Origin: a virus
Strand: one strand, 5' to 3'
Virus record (IMG/VR): IMGVR_UViG_3300009285_006501
Location: 1-30,857 of that record
DNA length: 30,857 nt
A program made the translations under genes and the position numbers. The notes beneath the pieces were generated by a model, which made no database searches, was not told the DNA's origin, and saw only the letters and a list, made by a program, of their open reading frames with translations. This document shows, piece after piece, positions 1 to 6,233 of the stretch. Numbering within the stretch: position 1 is the first letter of the stretch; each line of letters opens with the position of its first letter.

Positions 1-24
1 ATGAGAAGGGCAGACCCCCTAAAA

Positions 25-40
25 CTGAGTAACCACTCAG
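25..40. repeat. Palindrome CTGAGT-N4-ACTCAG, copy 1
   Basis: A perfect inverted repeat (6-bp arms, AACC spacer) identical to the copy at 86-101. Because the dyad has a short spacer and recurs once with identical spacer bases, it resembles a binding site for a dimeric repressor such as a TetR-type protein rather than a chance hairpin. No regulator gene is visible in the window, so the binding protein is unknown. Confidence 0.55.
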
Positions 41-85
41 GATTATGCCGTAAGCGTATGGGAAATAAGGGGATTTAGCGTTTTT

Positions 86-101
86 CTGAGTAACCACTCA
101 G
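86..101. repeat. Palindrome CTGAGT-N4-ACTCAG, copy 2, flanked by T runs
   Basis: Identical to the 25-40 palindrome, 61 bp away centre to centre. It is preceded by five T residues (81-85) and followed by five T residues (102-106). It could therefore also act as a small rho-independent terminator, though a 6-bp stem with two or three G-C pairs is weak. Operator or terminator cannot be separated from sequence alone. Confidence 0.5.
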
Positions 102-186
102 TTTTTGGCATTCAGACCGGCAGAAAGCCCTCCTCGCGCGGGAGCGGCAGAGCGGCGGCGCTTAACATAACATGGTGGGGTAGGCG

Positions 187-342
187 ATGAATCAGAGGCG
201 GAGGATGTTTGATTTGGGTCATAAGAGGGGCTTGGGGCGGGATAAACGAAGGGCATTCCTGCAAGCCATTGATTACATTGGTGATACTAAATCAGTCCTG
301 TTTAACATAATCACTATTATAGGCAGTAGGGGGTTTAAATGA
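187..342 (+). CDS. Possible small basic protein (51 aa)
   Basis: An ATG at 187 follows GGTGGGGTAGGCG, a plausible purine-rich ribosome binding site, and opens a 51-codon frame ending in TGA at 340-342. The product is Arg/Lys-rich in its first half (RRR near residue 4, RDKRR near residue 18), with a hydrophobic isoleucine-rich end. I do not recognise it. AGG, CGG and GGG codon use resembles the next three genes. It could be a real small phage gene, the broken start of a DNA-binding protein, or chance. Confidence 0.33.
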   Translation: MNQRRRMFDLGHKRGLGRDKRRAFLQAIDYIGDTKSVLFNIITIIGSRGFK

Positions 343-370
343 TAGGCAGGACGATTACCGACGACCGCTG

Positions 371-413
371 CCCCCCCCCACCCCTCTCGCGCCAGGGACC
401 CCCACCCCGCCCC
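371..413 (-). other. Putative G-quadruplex-forming tract (minus strand)
   Basis: The + strand carries cytosine runs of 9, 4, 5, 4 and 4 (371-379, 381-384, 399-403, 405-408, 410-413). On the minus strand this gives five guanine runs of at least four, with loops of 1, 1, 14 and 1 nucleotides, which fits the classical G4 pattern. It lies about 45 bp upstream of a gene block whose + strand is itself G-rich, so strand asymmetry flips sharply here. A run-length sequencing error in the C9 tract is possible. Confidence 0.5.
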
Positions 414-458
414 ATATTTCTATACCACCCATACGTGCCGATGCTGAGGAGGTGAGAG

Positions 459-683
459 ATGAATGAAGTAGCGAAGAAGGCAGTGGAGAGTCGGACGGTG
501 AAGGTGACGCAGGTAGGGGAGGACGTACGGATTGAGACGAATATGAGGGATGTGCGGCAGTTGGCGCAGGTGTTGTTGATGGGGTTGAATGTGCTGATAC
601 AGGGGCCGATGTTAGGGAGTGTGGTAGAGGAGGAGAAGCGGGTGGTAGTGCCTCAGATGGTGATGAGGCGGAGAGATGGGTGA
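459..683 (+). CDS. Hypothetical protein (74 aa)
   Basis: The start is set by the near-perfect Shine-Dalgarno AGGAGGTGA just upstream. The small protein has an N-terminal stretch rich in Lys, Val and Glu, then a hydrophobic centre (LAQVLLMGLNVLIQGPMLG, about residues 35-53) and a basic tail ending RRRDG. The centre is amphipathic and too short and polar-flanked to call a membrane segment. No family is recognised. The stop overlaps the start of the next gene, so the two are probably translationally coupled. Codons are strongly biased to G-ending and G-rich forms, as in the next two genes. Confidence 0.7.
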   Translation: MNEVAKKAVESRTVKVTQVGEDVRIETNMRDVRQLAQVLLMGLNVLIQGPMLGSVVEEEKRVVVPQMVMRRRDG

Positions 684-1239
684 TACGGAGCATGCTCGGA
701 AGGTAGCGGAGTTTATAGCGGCGCGTGGTGGAGTAGAAGGGATTAAGGTAGCGGAGGGTGGTCGGCAAAGGTGGTCATGGAGTAGAGAGAAGCGGTTTCT
801 GAACCAGTTAAAATTACAGCGAGCGATAGGGGAGTTGCAGCGTAGGAAGAGGGAATGGGAGGAGCGGAGGCAGGCGTTGAAAGATGAGGTGATGGTGGAG
901 TGTGGAGCTGAGGCGGAGGGGTTTTTAGAGGCGAAGGGGATAGTAGGAGCGGCGAAGATAACGGTAGAGGTGGTGGCGAACCTGATATATTTGATGCGGA
1001 ATGGGAGTCCATCGGCGGTTCAGTTAAAGGCGGCGGAGTATTTAGGGAACATAGATGGGCGTTTGGGGTTAAAGGCGACGGTGGCGGCGGTGCAGGAGGA
1101 GGAGGAAGAGGGAGGAGAAGGGAAGGCGTCTGTGGGCGAGTTAGTGGCGGAGATGATGGGGGACCCGGAGTTCAGGGCGGAGGTGGAGCGGCAGCGGGTA
1201 GCGGGGGGGTTGGGTGATGGCAAAGAAGGTTCCTCGTAG
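676..1239 (+). CDS. Helical protein, possible terminase small subunit (187 aa)
   Basis: The protein is predicted almost entirely helical. A basic, Arg/Lys-rich N-terminal third (about residues 30-70) could bind DNA or form a coiled coil. The middle (about residues 95-130) includes AVQLKAAEYLGNIDGRLGLK, which resembles the AA-x-x-L-x-x-x-G helix pair seen after the DNA-binding part of many small terminases. An acidic poly-Glu stretch follows (about 140-147). Small terminases are usually 140-200 aa and lie upstream of terL; here terL is 3.4 kb further on with adhesin genes between. I see no clear helix-turn-helix at the N-terminus, so the assignment is tentative. It overlaps the preceding gene by 8 nt. 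Confidence 0.75.
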   Translation: MGDTEHARKVAEFIAARGGVEGIKVAEGGRQRWSWSREKRFLNQLKLQRAIGELQRRKREWEERRQALKDEVMVECGAEAEGFLEAKGIVGAAKITVEVVANLIYLMRNGSPSAVQLKAAEYLGNIDGRLGLKATVAAVQEEEEEGGEGKASVGELVAEMMGDPEFRAEVERQRVAGGLGDGKEGSS

Positions 1240-1441
1240 TTATCCCTTTGCAAGTGACAAGGATGGGGACTACACGATGCACAAGGGCGGTGCGGCGGGG
1301 AAGGTTCACAAGGTGATGCACGAGTTCAAGGGAAGGACGCTGAAGAGCGGGAGTGGGGCGACGGTGACGAAGCGTGGGCAGGCGGTGGCGATAGCGATGA
1401 GTGAGGCGGGGCTGAGCAAGAAGAAGGGGAAGGGGCGATGA
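1217..1441 (+). CDS. DUF6496 family small protein (74 aa)
   Basis: The C-terminal half carries the signature of DUF6496, a family of about 60-80 aa common in phage genomes near structural genes: a KVMHEFK motif, then a Leu-x-Ser-Gly-Ser segment, then QAVAIAMSEAGLSKKK. The product is very basic (KKKGKGR at the end), suggesting nucleic-acid contact or virion packing, but the family's function is not established. I prefer the ATG at 1217 to the adjacent GTG at 1214. It overlaps the end of the previous gene and its TGA overlaps the next ATG, so translation is probably coupled. Confidence 0.85.
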   Translation: MAKKVPRSYPFASDKDGDYTMHKGGAAGKVHKVMHEFKGRTLKSGSGATVTKRGQAVAIAMSEAGLSKKKGKGR

Positions 1442-1806
1442 ATATAGTAAAGGCGCATTCAGTGTTTTCCGCCATGGTTGTAGGTGCGTCGCTAACCGTG
1501 CGGAGCGCGGCGATAGCGTTAGGCAACGAGATGGTAGAAGGGTTTTTTGACTTGCAAATCACTGCCACGACGGGGACGGGGACGGCCCGCATCCAGTATG
1601 AGTTGAGCAATGATGGGACGAACTATGTAACGCCCACAGGTGCGGCAGACATAGTGACGGCGCATACGGTTACCTCTGGGCCGGGCAGTGATGGCAAGGA
1701 CATGTACAGTTTCACGCCGGAGGTGGCGCAGTTTATGCGGTTGCTGATCACAGAGACCGGCGGCGTGAACCCGATAACGATAACGGGAATACTGGCGGTC
1801 CAGTAG
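1438..1806 (+). CDS. Beta-rich putative virion protein (122 aa)
   Basis: A short protein with alternating hydrophobic/polar residues and many Thr, Gly and Ser, as expected for a beta-sandwich. A central segment (about residues 50-65) reads RIQYELSNDGTNYVTP, the pattern of phage structural proteins that compare a measured value with its surroundings in a jelly-roll-like fold. The end contains FMRLLITETGG followed by strands. No lysozyme, protease or metal motif is seen. It starts inside the stop of the DUF6496 gene and precedes a long fibre gene, so a small decoration or fibre-associated role fits, but this is inference. Confidence 0.75.
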   Translation: MNIVKAHSVFSAMVVGASLTVRSAAIALGNEMVEGFFDLQITATTGTGTARIQYELSNDGTNYVTPTGAADIVTAHTVTSGPGSDGKDMYSFTPEVAQFMRLLITETGGVNPITITGILAVQ

Positions 1807-1816
1807 GAGGCGATAG

Positions 1817-3697
1817 ATGGCTGGTAGATTTGGCGCGTGGGATACCATCAGACAGTTGGTGGGCAAAGCCTGGACATGGGTTGCCGCGCAGACTTTTAAT
1901 GGGCTTCTCATCGGCGCTTGGGATGGACAGGCGGCGCTTGTTGGCGGCGGTGCACTTGTCGTAGATGGTGATTTAGAGGTCATAGATGCAACCACCCTTG
2001 GTAGTGAGTCGCTCAATGAGGTTGGCTTTGCTACTCACGCTGATTGGGATGTGACTGGCGACTTTGACGACAGTGGCGGCAATGCCGCTTATACCCACTC
2101 TGCCGGGTCTGGGACATTAACTCAAACTTCGGCGAACATGGCGATAGCTGGCGTCGGGAGTAGGTGGTATAAGTTTGTATACGCTGTTGCGTCAGTGGTG
2201 GCTGGCTGCTCAGGCACGATTACTTCTGCGTTCGCCTTGGCTGCACAAACGTTAGACTTGTCAGCTGGCACTCATACTCTCTACTTTAAGTCGGCGGCAT
2301 CGCCTGGTAACTTCGTCATATCAGTTACGTCTACCGCAGGTGGGTTCACTTTAGATAATCTAACTCTAAAGGAAATTCAGGGTGGCGACGTAACGGTGTA
2401 TGGCAAGCTCCTGGGTGGTGGTACTCTTGGCCTTAAAGTGTATGCCAGTGGCATAGTCGTAATCGACAAGACTGGTCAGGACGCCTTCCAGGTTGGCACT
2501 GGTGGCAACGCTGATGCCTCACTGAGCGTGAATGGTATTGCTATGTATGGCTACCACCATACTTATACCACCCCGCCTGGAGTAGCTTCAGCCCTCATGC
2601 AGGCTGGCTTAGCTCGGATTTTGGAGTTTCGTATAAACAGTGATACGTTTGGGGCTGGTTTGTTGGTAGCCTACACGGACATCAGCGGCGCCTGGTATAT
2701 TCCCAGCGAAGGGACTACTGGCTCTATTATTATTGGCTCCGGCACAAATGCCAACATGCACGTCAATGTAGGCGGCGGCGGCGCTGGCTCTGGGTGGGCG
2801 AGGTTAGGCTACCTTTATGACGGGACCGGCAAATCACAGCGGGCCTACCTGGAGGGCAACTCGACCATCGGCCTGCAACTGGCCGTGAACGGCGCCACTT
2901 ATGGGGCCGGGACGGTGGTATTCGATGCCGGGCCGGACGCTAAGCCAGCCGTCCCATCCTTGGATGTGGCTGACCAGAGCTCGCTCGGCGCCGAGAAGTG
3001 CGGCAACACGGTTTTTACTACGGGCTGGACTGTCCCTGCTGGATGGGCGGTGGCAGGCGGCGTGGCTACCCATACTGGGGGAGGCGGCGTAGGAGCGTTA
3101 GAGCTTGATGTAAGCGCTGTAGCGGGCGAGTTTTACCTGGTCAAAATCACGATGGGTTCCGGCAGCGTGGGCAGTGTTACCCCGCAGGTGGGCGGCGTAA
3201 ATGGCGAGCTCATCAACTTTAACCAGAACGGCCCGGTCATCTATCAGCGCATCAGGGCCACCGGTACGGGCAACTTGAAATATACGCCGACAAACGACTT
3301 TGCTGGCAGCGTTACCCTGCCCTCGGTGAAGAAAATCACCGCTGGCGCTGCAAGGGCCATAGGCGGCTTCGCATCGCCCTATAATGTTGTGGCTTATGGG
3401 GCCAATATCACCATTGATTGCTCGCAGGGCGTGAACAACCAGATAACGCTTACCGGCAATACCAGCATCACTTTTACTAACGTGCCCGATGGCGGCGAGA
3501 TGAGTCTGCGGCTCATTCAGGACGGTACGGGCTCTCGCCTCGTTACTGCATGGAACAGTACTATAAATGCGCCGGGTGGCGTCGCGCCCACGCTTTCCTC
3601 GGGGGCCAACGACGTAGACGTGCTGACGTTCAGGGGCAACAGGAGCGGCGTGGCGGAACTCATAGGCCAGGCGCTTGACCAGGGGGTTATTGCATAA
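1817..3697 (+). CDS. Large tail fibre / adhesin (626 aa)
   Basis: A Gly/Thr/Ser-rich fibre-type protein with an AGGAGG ribosome binding site. Visible parts in order: an N-terminal region with tryptophans (about 1-45); a beta-sandwich, carbohydrate-binding-like module (about 63-187) ending with the 'TLDNLTLKE' strand typical of such modules; a fibre shaft (about 190-380); a second, unrelated-looking beta-sandwich (about 390-510) with GWTVPAGWAVAGG; and a C-terminal domain (about 520-626) with the pattern 'ITLTGNTSITFTNVPDGG ... LIQDGTGSRLVTAW', common at the ends of phage fibres. The first half (to about 2760) is more T-rich than the second, suggesting mosaic assembly. Probable role: receptor binding. 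Fibre genes ahead of terL are uncommon. Confidence 0.88.
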   Translation: MAGRFGAWDTIRQLVGKAWTWVAAQTFNGLLIGAWDGQAALVGGGALVVDGDLEVIDATTLGSESLNEVGFATHADWDVTGDFDDSGGNAAYTHSAGSGTLTQTSANMAIAGVGSRWYKFVYAVASVVAGCSGTITSAFALAAQTLDLSAGTHTLYFKSAASPGNFVISVTSTAGGFTLDNLTLKEIQGGDVTVYGKLLGGGTLGLKVYASGIVVIDKTGQDAFQVGTGGNADASLSVNGIAMYGYHHTYTTPPGVASALMQAGLARILEFRINSDTFGAGLLVAYTDISGAWYIPSEGTTGSIIIGSGTNANMHVNVGGGGAGSGWARLGYLYDGTGKSQRAYLEGNSTIGLQLAVNGATYGAGTVVFDAGPDAKPAVPSLDVADQSSLGAEKCGNTVFTTGWTVPAGWAVAGGVATHTGGGGVGALELDVSAVAGEFYLVKITMGSGSVGSVTPQVGGVNGELINFNQNGPVIYQRIRATGTGNLKYTPTNDFAGSVTLPSVKKITAGAARAIGGFASPYNVVAYGANITIDCSQGVNNQITLTGNTSITFTNVPDGGEMSLRLIQDGTGSRLVTAWNSTINAPGGVAPTLSSGANDVDVLTFRGNRSGVAELIGQALDQGVIA

Positions 3698-4018
3698 ATG
3701 AAATATCGCGTAACAGGCGAACTCTACGGGGCGGCGCTGACCGCAACGAAGGTGCGGAACCAACTGGCGGGCTACTCATTTTTGGATATAGACACCATAG
3801 AGGACGCCGTTGATGAGAAAGGCGCGGCTTATGTGCTGGTGGATTTGGTGCTGGCCGTGGACGGGAACAAGGCGGCGATAAAGACGAAGCTCCAGAATGC
3901 AGTCAGCGCCTATGGCATCACGGGCCGGTTGTCCTTCCACGAGTGCACCCACGGGTCCTATGAGAGCGACGCTGTGACGAAGCCCTGCGTTAATGAGGAG
4001 GTGATTCTTGGTGGCTAA
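3698..4018 (+). CDS. Hypothetical protein (106 aa)
   Basis: The ATG begins immediately after the stop of the fibre gene and the stop overlaps the start of the LamG gene, so it sits inside a tight operon. The protein has a mixed alpha/beta character, two cysteines late in the chain (in HECTHGS and KPCVNEE) and no transmembrane segment. I do not recognise a family. Between two adhesins, a fibre chaperone or assembly role is possible, but nothing in the sequence proves it. Confidence 0.75.
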   Translation: MKYRVTGELYGAALTATKVRNQLAGYSFLDIDTIEDAVDEKGAAYVLVDLVLAVDGNKAAIKTKLQNAVSAYGITGRLSFHECTHGSYESDAVTKPCVNEEVILGG

Positions 4019-4661
4019 GGCATGGGGGCTCTTGGCTGAATACCTCTTGGAGGGGAACGCCGACGACAGCAGCGGGAGCGGCTTGAACGGAGTTGTCAGC
4101 GGGGCTGTGCTTGCCGCAGGCCGGTTTGGGCAAGGCTATAGTTTTGACGGCGCCGACGATCAGGTAACGGTTGCCCGCAACGTCATCCAGGAGCCGGCCA
4201 ACATCACTGTAGCGGCGTGGATTTATCCCTTGGCGGGTTATGGGGAAGTAGCGCCGAAGATTGTCAGCAAACTTGCCCTGGTCCCTTTGAAGGGCTACGA
4301 CTTTTTTATCACCCCGGCGACCGGCATTCTCTCATGGTCGTTGGTTTTAGGGGCGGATGTAGCCGCTACGACGATAGTCTCCGCTGCGGCCATAACGACC
4401 GACGCGTGGTCTCATGTGATAGGCACTTATGATGGGGCGACCATGAATCTGTTTGTCAACGGAGCGCTGAGCGCTACGCAAGGCGGGCTTAGCGGCAATA
4501 TTGCCCATGCGACGGCGGTGAACATGGGCATCGGCTGCATTGCAGCAGCCACCACAAGGACTTTCAAGGGCGTTATAGATAGCGTAACCATCTGGAACCG
4601 CGCGCTGCCCATTGGCGAGGGGAAGCAAGCGCGCAGCGGATTCATCCACGGGGGCATGTAG
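4011..4661 (+). CDS. LamG / concanavalin A-like lectin-domain protein (217 aa)
   Basis: Almost the whole chain is one LamG-type jelly roll. It begins with the classic opening LLAEYLLEGNADDSSG and RFGQGYSFDGADDQVTV, continues with ITVAAWIYPL, then WSHVIGTYDGATMNLFVNG, and closes with GVIDSVTIWNRAL. These are the standard landmarks of the LamG_3 family, which binds carbohydrates or proteins. No catalytic residues or signal peptide are seen, so it is probably a virion adhesin acting outside the cell. AGGAGGTGA (3996-4004) is 6 nt from GTG 4011, favouring that start over TTG 4008. The gene directly precedes the terminase. Confidence 0.9.
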   Translation: MAKAWGLLAEYLLEGNADDSSGSGLNGVVSGAVLAAGRFGQGYSFDGADDQVTVARNVIQEPANITVAAWIYPLAGYGEVAPKIVSKLALVPLKGYDFFITPATGILSWSLVLGADVAATTIVSAAAITTDAWSHVIGTYDGATMNLFVNGALSATQGGLSGNIAHATAVNMGIGCIAAATTRTFKGVIDSVTIWNRALPIGEGKQARSGFIHGGM

Positions 4662-4663
4662 AG

Positions 4664-5389
4664 GTGGCGATAGGAATATATAGCCAGATTCAGCAACGCA
4701 TAAATGAACGGAGGGTTGAGCGGGCTCTGGTTGACCCCCACTACTGGTTCAGCCATTTTTGTTATACCTATGACCCTCACAGGAGACCGGCGGCTATTCG
4801 ACCGTTCGGCAATGTGTGTTACGCTGACCGGCCCGATTATAAGGGATACCTGGCGGAATTGATAAAGGTCATCCATGAAAACAACAGGGTGCTCATACCT
4901 AAATCGCGTCAAATGCAGGTTACGTGGACGGTTATCGGCTATTTTGTATGGGAGTCTATCGCCAGGGGGATGAGTTATACCTTTTTCCAGGCCCGTAAAG
5001 AGGGTGATGCCGGATGGGGGTCGGAAGGCAAAGGCGCTTTGGGCGGTGGATTCGAGCAGTTGCCGGGGCTTTCCCATTTGGCCCGCGCCAAGACCATCTT
5101 TGAGAATATGCCCGTTGATTTTGGATTGAAGATAAGCTGTCCGAAGAAACCGCCGAAGCTGATATTCAGCAATGGATCAACGCTCCATGCTGTCTCTCAG
5201 GATTCCGACGCCTTCAGGCAGTATACGGCCAGCGGGATATTCGCTGATGAAGCGGCTTTTCAAGAGAACGCCGGGCGGGCATTCACGGCGGCGTTGCCAT
5301 TGCTGGATGCCGGGTCGAAATATGTAGCCGTATCATCGGTGAACGGCAAAGACGAGTTTTTTTATCCGAAGGTGCACGACCTTGACTAA
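4664..5389 (+). CDS. terL: Terminase large subunit, N-terminal ATPase part
   Basis: This carries the packaging ATPase half of a large terminase. Residues 78-88 (IPKSRQMQVTW) are the variant Walker A of phage terminases, with K80, R82 and Q83 where the family has KSRQ-x-G; the usual glycine is Q85 here. Residues 191-196 (GIFADE) are Walker B with catalytic D195/E196, and AVSSVNG near the end fits the coupling motif. The frame stops at TAA 5387-5389, right after FFYPKVHDLD, where family members continue into the nuclease domain. That domain is encoded in the +1 frame from 5382. Start is GTG at 4664. Whether the split is real, programmed or a sequencing artefact is open. Confidence 0.9.
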   Translation: MAIGIYSQIQQRINERRVERALVDPHYWFSHFCYTYDPHRRPAAIRPFGNVCYADRPDYKGYLAELIKVIHENNRVLIPKSRQMQVTWTVIGYFVWESIARGMSYTFFQARKEGDAGWGSEGKGALGGGFEQLPGLSHLARAKTIFENMPVDFGLKISCPKKPPKLIFSNGSTLHAVSQDSDAFRQYTASGIFADEAAFQENAGRAFTAALPLLDAGSKYVAVSSVNGKDEFFYPKVHDLD

Positions 5390-6233
5390 TGGCATACAGA
5401 TTTCTCAGAACGCAAAGAACAAATTCACCATCATGCGGCTGCATTACTCCGCTGACCCCGAAAAGGATGAGAGATGGATGCAGGGCATCCGGTCGCAATA
5501 CAGCCCTGAAGCGTGGGACCAGGAGTATGAGATTGATTGGAATGTCTATATCGGTAAGCGGTTCTTCCAGGGCTTCAAAATAGACCTGCACGTAAAGCCC
5601 GTGCAGCCGGTGAAAGGAAAGCCGGTCATCAGAGGATGGGATTTTGGGTTCAGGTTCCCCGCGGTGGTTTTCTGCCAGAAGGTAGAGCTTCAGGGTGAAG
5701 CGGACCGGCTGTTGATATTTGACGAATACTTTATGCCGGACATTGAGTTGGAGGATTTCGCCGAGCGGGTTATTAACTATTCACAGAAAGAATACTCGGG
5801 GTTCAGTTTTAGGGATTTTTGCGACCCTGCTGGCAGTCAGGTAACAGATAAAGGCCCCCGCACAAGCATTGACATTCTCAATAAATATGGTGTCTGGCCG
5901 GGGTATAGGTATCTCAGAGATGAAAGCTATGGCTGGGGCATCATCCGGCAACAGTTGATACAGCGGCCAAGCGGAGAGGTGGGTTTGCACATTGCCCCTC
6001 GGTGCGCCTTGCTGTTACAGGGGTTTGGGGGAGAACTGCATTTCCCCGCTTACCGTGAAGGCCAGCGCATGAAAGACACCCCGGCGGAGAAGCACCCCTA
6101 TATAGACCTTTTCGATGCGTTGAAATATGCTGGCGTAGGACTCTTTGACATCAGGGAACAGCGTCCCATGGATAAAGAAGACCCCTACAAATATAAACAA
6201 ACTTCACCAGTTTACTCCTACATGGCGATGTGA
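5382..6233 (+). CDS. terL: Terminase large subunit, C-terminal nuclease part
   Basis: This continues the terminase in the +1 frame. It opens with a segment matching the bridge between the two domains (FTIMRLHYSADPEKDE) and then the RNase H-like nuclease. Metal-binding acidic residues are visible in GWDFGF (D87), FCDPAG (D148) and HPYIDLFDAL near the C-terminus. The first possible start is TTG 5382, 9 nt after a weak GAAGG, overlapping the ATPase frame by 8 nt. The frame is open upstream to 5343, so a +1 shift anywhere in 5343-5389 would fuse the halves. The enzyme cuts concatemers at packaging initiation and termination. Its TGA overlaps the portal ATG. Confidence 0.9.
   Translation: MTNGIQISQNAKNKFTIMRLHYSADPEKDERWMQGIRSQYSPEAWDQEYEIDWNVYIGKRFFQGFKIDLHVKPVQPVKGKPVIRGWDFGFRFPAVVFCQKVELQGEADRLLIFDEYFMPDIELEDFAERVINYSQKEYSGFSFRDFCDPAGSQVTDKGPRTSIDILNKYGVWPGYRYLRDESYGWGIIRQQLIQRPSGEVGLHIAPRCALLLQGFGGELHFPAYREGQRMKDTPAEKHPYIDLFDALKYAGVGLFDIREQRPMDKEDPYKYKQTSPVYSYMAM

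Larger units (their letters stand above)
1..458. other. Left-end, mostly non-coding region
   Basis: No recognisable gene precedes the CDS at 459. The stretch holds two copies of a 16-bp palindrome (25-40, 86-101), a short possible ORF (187-342), two copies of the 9-mer TTAACATAA (162-170 and 302-310) and a run of cytosine tracts (371-413). I looked for a sigma-70 type promoter and found only weak, badly spaced matches (for example TATTAT at 315-320), so none is called. A strong Shine-Dalgarno, AGGAGGTGA, ends just before the ATG at 459. As the only large gene-poor part of the window, it is the natural place for regulatory sequence controlling the rightward genes; that is inference. Confidence 0.6.

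Noticed and set aside
1-78. 25-codon frame starting at the first base
   Set aside because: No upstream sequence to judge a start, no recognisable product, and it runs across the first palindrome.
1817-4661. Diversity-generating retroelement acting on the fibre or lectin genes
   Set aside because: No reverse transcriptase and no template/variable repeat pair were seen.
5357-5363. T7 run as a programmed -1 slippery site in terL
   Set aside because: The nuclease frame is reached by a +1 (or -2) change, so a -1 slip gives the wrong frame. It remains relevant only as a possible sequencing-error site.
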